Positions 53,462 through 62,110 of a stretch of 64,000 bases of DNA are shown piece after piece. This DNA is from Calditrichia bacterium. Lineage in GTDB: Bacteria; Calditrichota; Calditrichia; RBG-13-44-9; J075. Made by a program: the position numbers and the translations under genes. The notes under the pieces were generated by a model. It was not told the origin of the DNA. It ran no database searches and saw nothing but the letters and a program-made list of their open reading frames with translations. The stretch lies in assembly GCA_028284905.1 (NCBI GenBank), contig JANQQU010000084.1, forward strand, positions 1-64,000, given 5' to 3'. The first letter of the stretch is position 1; each line of letters opens with the position of its first letter.

Positions 53462-54861
53462 GTTCGGAACGGGAAATGAAACTTGGATCTTTCTTAGCTG
53501 GTTACGGTGGTTTAAAAGAAACAAGCGGCAATGTAGAGAACATTGACTACCGCCGAATTTCGATTGATAGCCGTACGATTGCTCCCGGGGAGCTCTTTGT
53601 TGCGATTAAAGGAGAAGTGCACGATGGCCATCGCTTCGTGGAAAAAGCGTTCGGGAAAATGGCAGGCGCGGTAGTCGTAGAGGCTGAATGGTTCGGGAAA
53701 AATCAGCAACTATCCGAGAATAGAAATATGGTGGTTGTCGCAGATACGCTGGATTTCCTGCAGCAGCTCGGCGCCTATCACCGACGCCAGATGGATGTCA
53801 CTGTGGTCGGCATAACCGGATCGAATGGGAAAACAACCACTCGGGAAATGATCGCAGCAGTGTTGAGCAAAAAATACCGGGTTTTTCAAAGCGAAGGCAA
53901 TAAAAACAACCATATCGGGTTGCCACTGATGTTACTGAAACTGCAAGAATCCCATGAAATCGCCGTGATTGAAATGGGCACGAATCACCCCGGGGAAATA
54001 GGACTGTTGGCGAGCTTAAGTGCGCCGGATGTTTCTGTGATTACCAATATTGGCAAAGGGCACATTGGTTTCTTCGGCACCCTGGCGGCGGTTTATGAAG
54101 AGAAGACAGCATTATTCCGTCAGACAAAACCCGGTGGTACGATTGTTTTGAATACAGATGACCCTTTATTGAAGAATTACCCCTATGGAGAGATGAAATG
54201 TGTTACGGTTGGGTTTCAGGGAATGGCGAATATCGCTGGCGAGGTATTGGGCGCAGACCGGCTGGGACGGTATGAGTTAAGTGCTGGTCCAGATCTGCGA
54301 GCCCGCCTTGGCGTGCCGGGTAAGCACAATACAACCAATGCTTTACTGACGGTTGCTGTCGGGGAACAATTTGCCGTTGGGCATCCGGAAATTTCCCGGG
54401 CTTTAGCGGATTTCTCGCCCGCCGATCAACGGATGGAAGTGTTCGAAAAAGGGGAAACCGTCTTTGTTAATGATGCTTACAATGCCAACCCGAATTCGAT
54501 GCAAGCCGCGGTTGATTATGTCGCTGAGCTGGCAGTAAAGAAGGGGAAAAGAATTCTGGCGCTGGGCGATATGCTTGAACTGGGGGACCTGGCCGAAAGT
54601 GAGCATTATGCATTAGGGGAATACATTGCCGGGAAAAAAATTGATGTGGTCTTCCTCTATGGACCTGAATCCCGTCATACCGGGGAAGGCATTACCGCCA
54701 GAAATAAGCAAATTGATGTCCGCTGGCGGGAGACTCACGAAGCAATTGCCGAAGAACTGGCAGCGTTATTACAGGATGACAATGTTGTGCTTTTAAAAGG
54801 ATCACGGGGGATGAAAATGGAACGCGTTTTAGCTTTGCTGCCGAATTTACAGGAAAGTTGA
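53458..54861 (+). CDS. murF: UDP-MurNAc-pentapeptide synthetase MurF
   Basis: A 467-residue ligase adding D-Ala-D-Ala to the UDP-MurNAc-tripeptide. The Mur ligase ATP loop is GITGSNGKTTTREM. EMGTNHPGEI, NVFVNDAYN-like VNDAYNANPNSM and LGDMLELG are MurF features. The ATG at 53458 overlaps the murE stop (ATGA). A GTG at 53449 is in frame but would only extend into murE. A 99-base gap without features follows before mraY. Confidence 0.94.
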   Translation: MSSEREMKLGSFLAGYGGLKETSGNVENIDYRRISIDSRTIAPGELFVAIKGEVHDGHRFVEKAFGKMAGAVVVEAEWFGKNQQLSENRNMVVVADTLDFLQQLGAYHRRQMDVTVVGITGSNGKTTTREMIAAVLSKKYRVFQSEGNKNNHIGLPLMLLKLQESHEIAVIEMGTNHPGEIGLLASLSAPDVSVITNIGKGHIGFFGTLAAVYEEKTALFRQTKPGGTIVLNTDDPLLKNYPYGEMKCVTVGFQGMANIAGEVLGADRLGRYELSAGPDLRARLGVPGKHNTTNALLTVAVGEQFAVGHPEISRALADFSPADQRMEVFEKGETVFVNDAYNANPNSMQAAVDYVAELAVKKGKRILALGDMLELGDLAESEHYALGEYIAGKKIDVVFLYGPESRHTGEGITARNKQIDVRWRETHEAIAEELAALLQDDNVVLLKGSRGMKMERVLALLPNLQES

Positions 54862-54960
54862 AACGCAGTGTGTGGATGGCAGGCAGGAAGCTGCGAGAAT
54901 ATAAACGACACCGGACTCCAGTGAACGGATGATGGCATCGAGAAGCCGATAGGGAAAATT

Positions 54961-56070
54961 ATGCTGGCAGATCTACTGTTTCAATATAGCGATATCTTCA
55001 GTCCGCTGAACCTGTTCCGTTACATTACGGTGCGGGCGGCTTTTGCAGCAATTACTGCGTTGCTGTTTAGCTTTGTAATCGGCCCAAGGATTATCGATTA
55101 TTTGCGCAAAAATCAGTTAGGCGAGGAGATTCGCACCGATGGTCCCGATACGCATCAGGTGAAAAAAGGAACCCCGACGATGGGCGGTATTATTGTTCTT
55201 GGCGCGACTTTTGTTTCACTTTTGCTCTGGGCTAAGCTCTCGAACTTCTACATCCAGCTGTTGTTTTTAGCAACCTTCTGGATGGGCGTTGTCGGTTTTA
55301 TCGATGATTATTTGAAAGTCGTTAAAAAAATGAAAAAGGGATTAATCGCCCGTTATAAGCTGATCGGGCAGATCACCCTGGGATTAATAATCGGATCGCT
55401 GCTTTACTTTAATCCGGAATTAAATGCCCGGGATATTCATGATAGTACTACAATCCCTTTCTTTAAAAACTGGATGTTCTCTTTTGAGATACTCTATATC
55501 CCAATGGTGGTATTTGTGATAACCGGATTTTCCAATGCTGTAAATCTAACTGACGGCCTGGATGGATTGGCCAGCGGTCTGGTCGCTATTTCCATGCTGG
55601 CTATTGCCGGGATTAGCTATGTGACCGGTCACGTAAACTTCAGTACCTATCTCAATATCGTTTACTTGCCGGGGAGTGGGGAATTAGCGGTGTATTGCCT
55701 GGGCATCTTTGGCGCAGCAATGGGATTCCTCTGGTTTAACACCCATCCGGCGGAAGTTTTTATGGGAGACACCGGCTCCCTGGCCCTGGGCAGCACGCTG
55801 GGGGCAGCAGCTGTTTTGATTAAGAAAGAATTTTTGCTGGTGCTGATTGGTGGCGTATTCGTCGCGGAAACGATCAGCGTAATTATCCAAACCAGCTACT
55901 TTAAATATACCCGGAAAAAATATGGTGAAGGAAAACGGGTGTTTTTGATGACCCCAATCCATCATCATTTCGAATTAAAAGGATGGAGAGAATCGAAAGT
56001 TGTTGTGCGCTTCTGGATTATCGGCGCGTTACTGGCCTTGTTCAGTTTAGCAACATTTAAGATTCGCTAA
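54961..56070 (+). CDS. mraY: Phospho-MurNAc-pentapeptide transferase MraY
   Basis: A 369-residue integral membrane enzyme making lipid I from UDP-MurNAc-pentapeptide and undecaprenyl phosphate. There are about ten membrane helices. Family motifs are KKGTPTMGG near residue 66, FIDDYLKV (Asp pair), NLTDGLDGLASG, FMGDTGSLALG and MTPIHHHFELKGW. It is related to the N-terminal domain of the fusion protein at 20310 but is clearly the MraY branch because of the HHHFE motif and gene order. Confidence 0.96.
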   Translation: MLADLLFQYSDIFSPLNLFRYITVRAAFAAITALLFSFVIGPRIIDYLRKNQLGEEIRTDGPDTHQVKKGTPTMGGIIVLGATFVSLLLWAKLSNFYIQLLFLATFWMGVVGFIDDYLKVVKKMKKGLIARYKLIGQITLGLIIGSLLYFNPELNARDIHDSTTIPFFKNWMFSFEILYIPMVVFVITGFSNAVNLTDGLDGLASGLVAISMLAIAGISYVTGHVNFSTYLNIVYLPGSGELAVYCLGIFGAAMGFLWFNTHPAEVFMGDTGSLALGSTLGAAAVLIKKEFLLVLIGGVFVAETISVIIQTSYFKYTRKKYGEGKRVFLMTPIHHHFELKGWRESKVVVRFWIIGALLALFSLATFKIR

Positions 56071-56072
56071 AT

Positions 56073-56131
56073 AAGTTCAAAGTTCAGGGTTTAAAGTTCA
56101 AAGTTAACTCTAAACCCTGAACTCTGAACTT
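56073..56131. repeat. Inverted repeat between mraY and murD
   Basis: The 21-base arms 56073-56093 and 56111-56131 are complementary at 20 of 21 positions, with a 17-base loop. The left arm is itself built from AAGTTCA units, and the same unit recurs in the loop (56094-56105). No T-run follows. It fills the gap between mraY and murD and ends 10 bases before the murD ATG. Confidence 0.9.
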
Positions 56132-56141
56132 GAGAAAGTAT

Positions 56142-57563
56142 ATGACAGAGAAACGTGAACATTATTTAGCATCACAAGCGGAACGCCGCCGGCAATTGTC
56201 GGGGGCGACAGTGGCAATTATTGGTGCCGCCCGCAGTGGTATTGCGCTGGCAAAGTTGTTACGCCAGGCTGGCGCTGATGTATTGCTAAGCGATGCGCGT
56301 GAATCTGTGCCGGAAACAGCAGAATTATTGGCGGACGGTATTCGGGTAGAATTAGGCAAGAATAGTGATGATTTACTGAAGGCGGATTTTCTCTGTGTTA
56401 GTCCCGGTGTGCCGTTGGATATTCCTGTTTTGCAGCAGGCTGAAAAAGCAAAATTACCGGTTTATGGCACGCTGGAAGTGTCCAGCTGGTTTTGTGGTGC
56501 GCCGGTAATCGCAATAACTGGTAGTAATGGAAAAACCACAACCACCAGTCTGATTGGGGACATGTGCCGTTCGCATTTTCAGAGAGTCATTGTTGGTGGC
56601 AATATTGGCATACCATTGGCCGGAGAGGTGATGAATAATCGGGATGCAGAGATTGCTGTTCTTGAAGTTAGCAGCGCACAGTTGGAAACAATCTCTCATT
56701 TTCATCCCGGTATTGCCGTGTTTACAAATTTGTCGCCGAATCATCTCGACAGATATGGAAAGTATGAAGCATATGTGGCAGCGAAAATGAATATGCTGAA
56801 AAATATGAATGCCACGGATATCATTATCTACAATGCGGATGATGAACTCCTCACGGAGCAATTGACGAAAAGCGCTGCCCGGCAATTGCCCATTAGCCTG
56901 ACACCGTTGTCTACAGGCGCATGGTGGGAAGGAGAAGCGATTCGAATTCGCTGGGAATCCCACGATTGCCGGATACCCGCAGGGGATAGCAGCTTGAAAG
57001 GCAAGCATAATCGTTACAACATGTTAACTGCTGCTTGTGCTGCTATTGTTGCTGGTGTTCCAGCTGCGAATATACCGGAAGTTTTCCGTTCTTTCCCGGG
57101 CATCGAACATCGCCTGGAATCTGTGGCGACTATCGATGGTGTTGAGTATATCAACGATTCCAAGGCTACTTCGGTAAAAGCACTAGGCGTTGCGCTGGAA
57201 AGTTTTCAACAGCCATTGTTTCTGATCGCCGGCGGTAAGGATAAGGGCGGAGATTATAGCAGCCTCAATCCTTTACTGAAAGCAAAAGTGCGTGGTATTG
57301 CACTATTAGGAGAGGCAAAAGCCCGGATGAAAAAAGCCTGGGAAGAATTGTTGCCGGTATACCCAGTATTGACGCTTGCCGCAGCTGTAGAAATCGCAGC
57401 CGAAAAAACGCTCCCCGGAGATGCTGTATTATTATCTCCGGCATGCTCCAGTTTCGATATGTTCGATAGCTATGAGCAGCGGGGCCGGCTGTTTAAAGAA
57501 ATTGTATTACAGATGAATAATAATGGAAATCGTAAACCGGCAGGACAGCCAATTTTATCATGA
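56142..57563 (+). CDS. murD: UDP-MurNAc-L-alanine:D-glutamate ligase MurD
   Basis: A 473-residue ligase adding D-Glu to UDP-MurNAc-L-Ala. The N-terminal Rossmann part has IIGAARSGIALAKLL, the ATP loop is ITGSNGKTTTTSLIG, and VLEVSSAQLE, NHLDRYG and NDSKATSVKA follow. The ATG at 56142 is preferred. A TTG at 56130 lies in the inverted repeat arm and would add four residues. The N-terminus is about 20 residues longer than usual before the first strand. It overlaps ftsW by ATGA. Confidence 0.93.
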   Translation: MTEKREHYLASQAERRRQLSGATVAIIGAARSGIALAKLLRQAGADVLLSDARESVPETAELLADGIRVELGKNSDDLLKADFLCVSPGVPLDIPVLQQAEKAKLPVYGTLEVSSWFCGAPVIAITGSNGKTTTTSLIGDMCRSHFQRVIVGGNIGIPLAGEVMNNRDAEIAVLEVSSAQLETISHFHPGIAVFTNLSPNHLDRYGKYEAYVAAKMNMLKNMNATDIIIYNADDELLTEQLTKSAARQLPISLTPLSTGAWWEGEAIRIRWESHDCRIPAGDSSLKGKHNRYNMLTAACAAIVAGVPAANIPEVFRSFPGIEHRLESVATIDGVEYINDSKATSVKALGVALESFQQPLFLIAGGKDKGGDYSSLNPLLKAKVRGIALLGEAKARMKKAWEELLPVYPVLTLAAAVEIAAEKTLPGDAVLLSPACSSFDMFDSYEQRGRLFKEIVLQMNNNGNRKPAGQPILS

Positions 57564-58729
57564 AAAAACGTTATTTTGACACAACTTTGGTTTTCACCTT
57601 TTTTGCCCTGATGCTGCTGGGAATCATCATGGTTTACAGTGCCAGTGCATTCTATGCCCAAAAGTATTTTGGTGATCACTTTTACTTCCTGAAACGTCAT
57701 CTGGTTTATCTCTTTATCGGGTTAATCGGAATGGCTGTGGCTTATAGCATGCCTTATAAGAAGCTGCGAGGGTATACATGGATACCGCTTTTCATCAGCG
57801 CAATAATACTTTTTTACACTGCGTTTATTGAGCGGGGCCGCTGGATGCATATTGGGCCGATGCACTTTCAGGTCGTGGATGTCGCCAAGTTTGCGGTTAT
57901 TCTCTTTTTTGCGGATTCGTTAAGCCGGAAAGAAAGAAGCATGAAAAGCTATAGCGAAGGATTGTTTCCGCACTTGTTCTACCTGGCTGTGTTTGCCGCT
58001 TTGGTATTGCGTCACCCGGATTTTAGTAGTGCCGCGCTGTTGGTGATGATTGGTGTAACTATGTTGTTTGCCGCACCGGTAAAAGTGTCTCACCTCGGGT
58101 ATACCGGAGCCGCTTTGATCCCATTTGCGATTATCCCGGTGATTATATCACCCTATAAGCTCCAGCGGGTAATGGCCTTTCTGAAGCCGGATGATGATAT
58201 TCAGGGCATTGGTTATCAGGTGCATCAATCTCTGGTGAGTCTTGGCAATGGCGGCATTACCGGGGTGGGATTTGCCGGCAGTACACAGAAAATGTTCTTC
58301 CTGCCGGAAGCGCACACGGATTTTATCTTTGCCATCATTGGCGAAGAGTGGGGACTGATTGGCACTGCTGCAGTGGTTGGATTGTTCGGAATCATCTTTA
58401 TGCGGGGATTAAAGATTGCCCGCTTGTCGGAAAACCGGTTTTACGCATATCTGGCAATTGGTATTACCGCGCATTTCACCTTGTATGCGATTGTGAACAT
58501 GATGGTTACCTTGCGCTTGATGCCCGCGACTGGCTTGCCGTTGCCATTCATTAGCTATGGTGGCACAGCGTTACTCTTTTCCTGCATTTACGCCGGAATG
58601 TTACTAAAACTATCGAATTTAACACTGGGACGGAAGCGAGTGCGTAAACCAGTTACCAGTAGTCGAAAGAAGAAAAGTAGCCGTGGTCGAAAGCCGGCAT
58701 ATGTGCCAGCCGGCAGAGGGCGACGGTAG
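57560..58729 (+). CDS. ftsW: Septal peptidoglycan polymerase FtsW
   Basis: A 389-residue SEDS-family polytopic protein that polymerises lipid II at the septum with FtsI. About ten membrane helices are visible. Family segments are MVYSASAFYA, GNGGITGVGFAGSTQKMFFLPEAHTDF split over ~233-258, and LPLPFISYGGTALL near 320. The C-terminal ~38 residues are strongly basic (RKKKSSRGRK). RodA and SpoVE are alternatives, but the position between murD and murG supports FtsW. Confidence 0.94.
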   Translation: MKKRYFDTTLVFTFFALMLLGIIMVYSASAFYAQKYFGDHFYFLKRHLVYLFIGLIGMAVAYSMPYKKLRGYTWIPLFISAIILFYTAFIERGRWMHIGPMHFQVVDVAKFAVILFFADSLSRKERSMKSYSEGLFPHLFYLAVFAALVLRHPDFSSAALLVMIGVTMLFAAPVKVSHLGYTGAALIPFAIIPVIISPYKLQRVMAFLKPDDDIQGIGYQVHQSLVSLGNGGITGVGFAGSTQKMFFLPEAHTDFIFAIIGEEWGLIGTAAVVGLFGIIFMRGLKIARLSENRFYAYLAIGITAHFTLYAIVNMMVTLRLMPATGLPLPFISYGGTALLFSCIYAGMLLKLSNLTLGRKRVRKPVTSSRKKKSSRGRKPAYVPAGRGRR

Positions 58730-58733
58730 AGAG

Positions 58734-58804
58734 AATTTCCAATATCCAATATTCAATGTTGAATATTCAAGTATTTGAAAATTGGAAATTGGACATTGGA
58801 AATT
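58734..58804. repeat. Intergenic inverted repeat with TCCAAT units (copy 2)
   Basis: The arms 58734-58756 and 58782-58804 are complementary at 20 of 23 positions, and each repeats TCCAAT/ATTGGA. It shares AATTGGACATTG (58787-58798) with the copy at 20192-20269. It fills the ftsW-murG gap. No T-run follows. Confidence 0.75.
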
Positions 58805-58832
58805 GGATATTACAAAGGGATAGACTGCTCTG

Positions 58833-59936
58833 ATGAAAAAACGGGTATTAATCGCTGGAGGTGGCACAGGTGGCCATGTTTATCCGGCACTGGCAATCAT
58901 CGAAGCATTAAAAGAAAAGGCTGAAATCGAATGTCTCTACGTCGGTGGGAAAAATGGTATCGAAACCAAGATAGTGCCTCCGCTGGGTATTCCCATGGCG
59001 ACCATCTGGATTGCCGGATTTTCCCGCAGCTGGACATTGAAGAACCTACTTTTTCCGGTGAAGCTGTTGAGTAGCCTGTTTAAAAGCCGGCAAATTATCC
59101 GGCAATTTGCCCCGGACGTTGCAGTCGGCACCGGGGGATATGTCAGTGGTCCGCCGTTGTATGTTGCCGCGAAAATGAAGGTGCCGGTACTCATTCAGGA
59201 GCAGGATGCATACCCGGGCGTAACAACACGCTTGCTTGCGAAATATGCCCGGAAAGTTTGTCTCTCTTTTGAAGCGGCCAAAAAACATTTCCCGGAATTA
59301 CTGGAAAAGTTGACGGTAACCGGTAATCCGATTCGGGGAAACCTGGATAAAGGTAATCGCCGGAAGGCACTTGAAAACTGGGATTTGAAAGGCGGCCGAA
59401 AAACGATTTTCATCTTCGGTGGCAGCCAGGGTGCCCGCTCGATCAACATAGCGATGAGCGCGATATTACCAGAAATCTTGGAAAAATACGATGCTCAGGT
59501 ACTCTGGCAAACCGGGCGCGGCCAGTTTGAGGCAGTAATGGCAGCCAACACCTTGAAAAGCGACCGTGTAAAGATTGTCCCATACGTGGAAAAAATGAAT
59601 GATGCCTATGCCTGCGCAGATGTCATCGTTTGCCGGGCTGGCGCCAGTAGTTTGGCTGAGCTGGCTTTGGTTGCTAAGCCGACAGTTCTCGTGCCCTATC
59701 CTTACGCTGCCGGAGATCATCAGGTGCATAATTCCCGCATGATGGCAGATGCCGGTGCCGCACTGATGGTTCAGGAAGGCGAGCGTTGGGAAATAAAGTT
59801 GCAAAGTGCCCTGGAAAAAATACTGGATGACAAAAAATTGCAGAAAAGCATGCCGGCCGCCTGGCAGGAAATCGCCCGGCCAAATGCCGCTGCAGAAATA
59901 GCCAAAGAAATACTGGCACTCGCAAACGAAAAATGA
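58833..59936 (+). CDS. murG: Lipid II synthase MurG
   Basis: A 367-residue peripheral membrane GT28 enzyme that adds GlcNAc to lipid I. Motifs are AGGGTGGHVYPALAI at the N-terminus, GTGGYVSGPPL near 92, IQEQDAYPG, FGGSQGARSIN (donor domain), and CRAGASSLAELAL with PYPYAAGDHQ. It overlaps murC by ATGA. AAAGGGA precedes the ATG. Confidence 0.96.
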   Translation: MKKRVLIAGGGTGGHVYPALAIIEALKEKAEIECLYVGGKNGIETKIVPPLGIPMATIWIAGFSRSWTLKNLLFPVKLLSSLFKSRQIIRQFAPDVAVGTGGYVSGPPLYVAAKMKVPVLIQEQDAYPGVTTRLLAKYARKVCLSFEAAKKHFPELLEKLTVTGNPIRGNLDKGNRRKALENWDLKGGRKTIFIFGGSQGARSINIAMSAILPEILEKYDAQVLWQTGRGQFEAVMAANTLKSDRVKIVPYVEKMNDAYACADVIVCRAGASSLAELALVAKPTVLVPYPYAAGDHQVHNSRMMADAGAALMVQEGERWEIKLQSALEKILDDKKLQKSMPAAWQEIARPNAAAEIAKEILALANEK

Positions 59937-61339
59937 GTGTGTTGATTGACATTAAAAAGGCCCGTCGCATTCACTTTGTCGGCATTGGCGGGGCAGGAAT
60001 GAGCAGTATCGCAGAAATTTTAATTGAAAGTGGTTACCAGGTGAGCGGATCAGATTTACAACTGACAGCAGTAACAGAGCGTTTGCGCGAAAACGGCGCA
60101 ATGCTCTTTGCCGGACATCACTCCGAAAATTTACCGGATGTTGATCTGCTTGTCTTTTCATCTGCGGTCAGCAAGGCTAACCCGGAATTGTTAGCAGCAA
60201 AGTCCCGCAGTATCCCGTGCGTCCGCCGGGCGGAAATGCTTGGTTTGATGATGGCCGAACATCGCGGTATCGCTATTGCCGGAACGCATGGCAAAACAAC
60301 GACCAGCGCATTGGTTGGGGCAGTTTTACAATCAGCAGGATTAAATCCCACAATGGTTGTCGGGGGACAATTGCATCGTCCGGAAAATGCAACTCCGGAG
60401 AGGGGAGAGTGGCTGATTGCTGAAGCGGATGAATACGATCGCAGTATGCTGGCATTGCAGCCGGAAATCGCTGTCATCAACAATGTTGAAGCGGAGCATT
60501 TTGATTGTTACCGGGATGAAGCAGATTTGATTGACACCTTTCTGGCATTTGCCGGCGCTGCCAAAGAGACACTCGTTTGCCTGGATGATGAAAATTTAAA
60601 GAAAATGATTCCCGATTTTGATACGCCACCGTTTACCTATGGTTTAAACAGGGCTGCAGCGCTGAGAGCTAAAACGTTAGAGAATAGTGCCGCCGGCAGC
60701 CGCTTCAAGGTCTATTTGCATGAAGATGAACTCGGAGAAGTTGTTTTACCTTTGCATGGTGACCATAATATACAGAATGCCCTGGCGGCTGTGGCAGTAG
60801 GTTTGAAAGTCGGTGTAACATTTCAACAAATAGTTGAAGGATTGCGCACCTTTCCGGGCGTAGGGCGGCGTTTCGAAATTAAGGCTGAGCTAAATGAGAT
60901 TATGATTGTCGATGATTATGCCCATCATCCGACGGAAGTGCAGGCAACACTTGCCGGGGTAAGCGCCAGCTGGCCGGAAAAACGTATTGTTGTGGTTTTT
61001 CAGCCGCATCTCTACAGCAGAACCCAGCAGTTCTTTACAGAATTTGCCCAGGCCTTTTTGAACGCTGATGTTTTGATTGTGGCCGATATTTACCCCGCCC
61101 GGGAAACGCCGATCCCCGGAGTTTCGGGTAGCATGATTAGTGAAACTGCGAAAATGCTGGGGATGGAAAATGTGCAGTATATCGCAGATATGAACGAGAT
61201 TCCGGCACTCATTCTGCCCCAGCTTCAAAGCGGAGATATGCTGATAACCATGGGGGCCGGCGATATTTGGAAGACCGGTGAAAAAATCATTGATGAACTG
61301 CTTCAAAATTCAGGGAATGGACATGAGAAGAAGCACTAA
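59933..61339 (+). CDS. murC: UDP-MurNAc:L-alanine ligase MurC
   Basis: A 468-residue ligase that starts the stem peptide. The N-terminus has HFVGIGGAGMSSIAEIL. The ATP loop is IAGTHGKTTTSALVG with the His that marks MurC, and DEYDRSMLAL and DDYAHHPTEV follow. MurB, which often lies next to it or is fused to it, is absent here. Its end overlaps the ftsQ start by 17 bases. Confidence 0.96.
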   Translation: MSVLIDIKKARRIHFVGIGGAGMSSIAEILIESGYQVSGSDLQLTAVTERLRENGAMLFAGHHSENLPDVDLLVFSSAVSKANPELLAAKSRSIPCVRRAEMLGLMMAEHRGIAIAGTHGKTTTSALVGAVLQSAGLNPTMVVGGQLHRPENATPERGEWLIAEADEYDRSMLALQPEIAVINNVEAEHFDCYRDEADLIDTFLAFAGAAKETLVCLDDENLKKMIPDFDTPPFTYGLNRAAALRAKTLENSAAGSRFKVYLHEDELGEVVLPLHGDHNIQNALAAVAVGLKVGVTFQQIVEGLRTFPGVGRRFEIKAELNEIMIVDDYAHHPTEVQATLAGVSASWPEKRIVVVFQPHLYSRTQQFFTEFAQAFLNADVLIVADIYPARETPIPGVSGSMISETAKMLGMENVQYIADMNEIPALILPQLQSGDMLITMGAGDIWKTGEKIIDELLQNSGNGHEKKH

Positions 61340-62090
61340 AAAGAAATTAGGGAAAATGCTGTATCCGACCCCGCAAACTGCGGTGAATCTGCTGATATGG
61401 GCAGTGATCCTTTATGGCGCCGGATATTTTGTCAATTATCTCATTCACAATAGCCGTTTTTTCCTGGTGAAAAAGGTCGAAGTGACCGGAAATCGCTACC
61501 TGGAAACGACGGTGGTTAAAGATAGCGTAAAAGTGATCAATAATCAGAGAATGTTCAGTGTTAATTTGCCCGAAGTCACCGATGACTTGCTGAAAAATAA
61601 ATATATTCGCGGCGTCAGTGTGTCCCGTGTTTTGCCGTCAACAATTCTGGTTGATGTGCAGGAGCGGGAGCCCTTTCTCTACATGGTCGATAAATCTATT
61701 TACATGGTTGACGAAACCGGATTGATACTAAAGAAATTACCCAGAATGCCCATGGGAAAATTGCCAATCGTAACCGGAGTACCTGTTGCTGAAATGCAGA
61801 ACGATAGCACTGCATTACCGTCTACCATTGCGCTGATTCAACGTATCAAGGAAGTCGACCCGAGCCTGTTATCCCTGATTTCCGAAATAAACATCAATAA
61901 AAATAAACAGCCGGAACTTGTTTTGATTAAAGGTGCTGCCAGAGTTAAGCTGGGCGATACCAATCAATACGAGCGCCTCTATATTCTCAGTGAGTTTTTA
62001 AACAAGAAGCCAATAATCGAAAAGTTGCAGGAAATTAAGCAGATCGATCTGACATTTGCTGATCGAATCGTTGTTCAAAATAAAGGTTAA
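61323..62090 (+). CDS. ftsQ: Cell division protein FtsQ/DivIB
   Basis: A 255-residue bitopic protein with a basic cytoplasmic N-terminus, a membrane helix (AVNLLIWAVILYGAGYFVNYL, ~19-39), a POTRA domain (VKKVEVTGNRYLETTVV, ~51-120) and an FtsQ beta domain. It links early and late divisome proteins. The ATG at 61323 lies six bases after AGGGA; the ATG at 61317 is too close to it. The order murC-ftsQ-ftsA-ftsZ is standard. Confidence 0.9.
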   Translation: MRRSTKKKLGKMLYPTPQTAVNLLIWAVILYGAGYFVNYLIHNSRFFLVKKVEVTGNRYLETTVVKDSVKVINNQRMFSVNLPEVTDDLLKNKYIRGVSVSRVLPSTILVDVQEREPFLYMVDKSIYMVDETGLILKKLPRMPMGKLPIVTGVPVAEMQNDSTALPSTIALIQRIKEVDPSLLSLISEININKNKQPELVLIKGAARVKLGDTNQYERLYILSEFLNKKPIIEKLQEIKQIDLTFADRIVVQNKG

Positions 62091-62110
62091 TCATAAAAAG
62101 AGCGCTTGAG

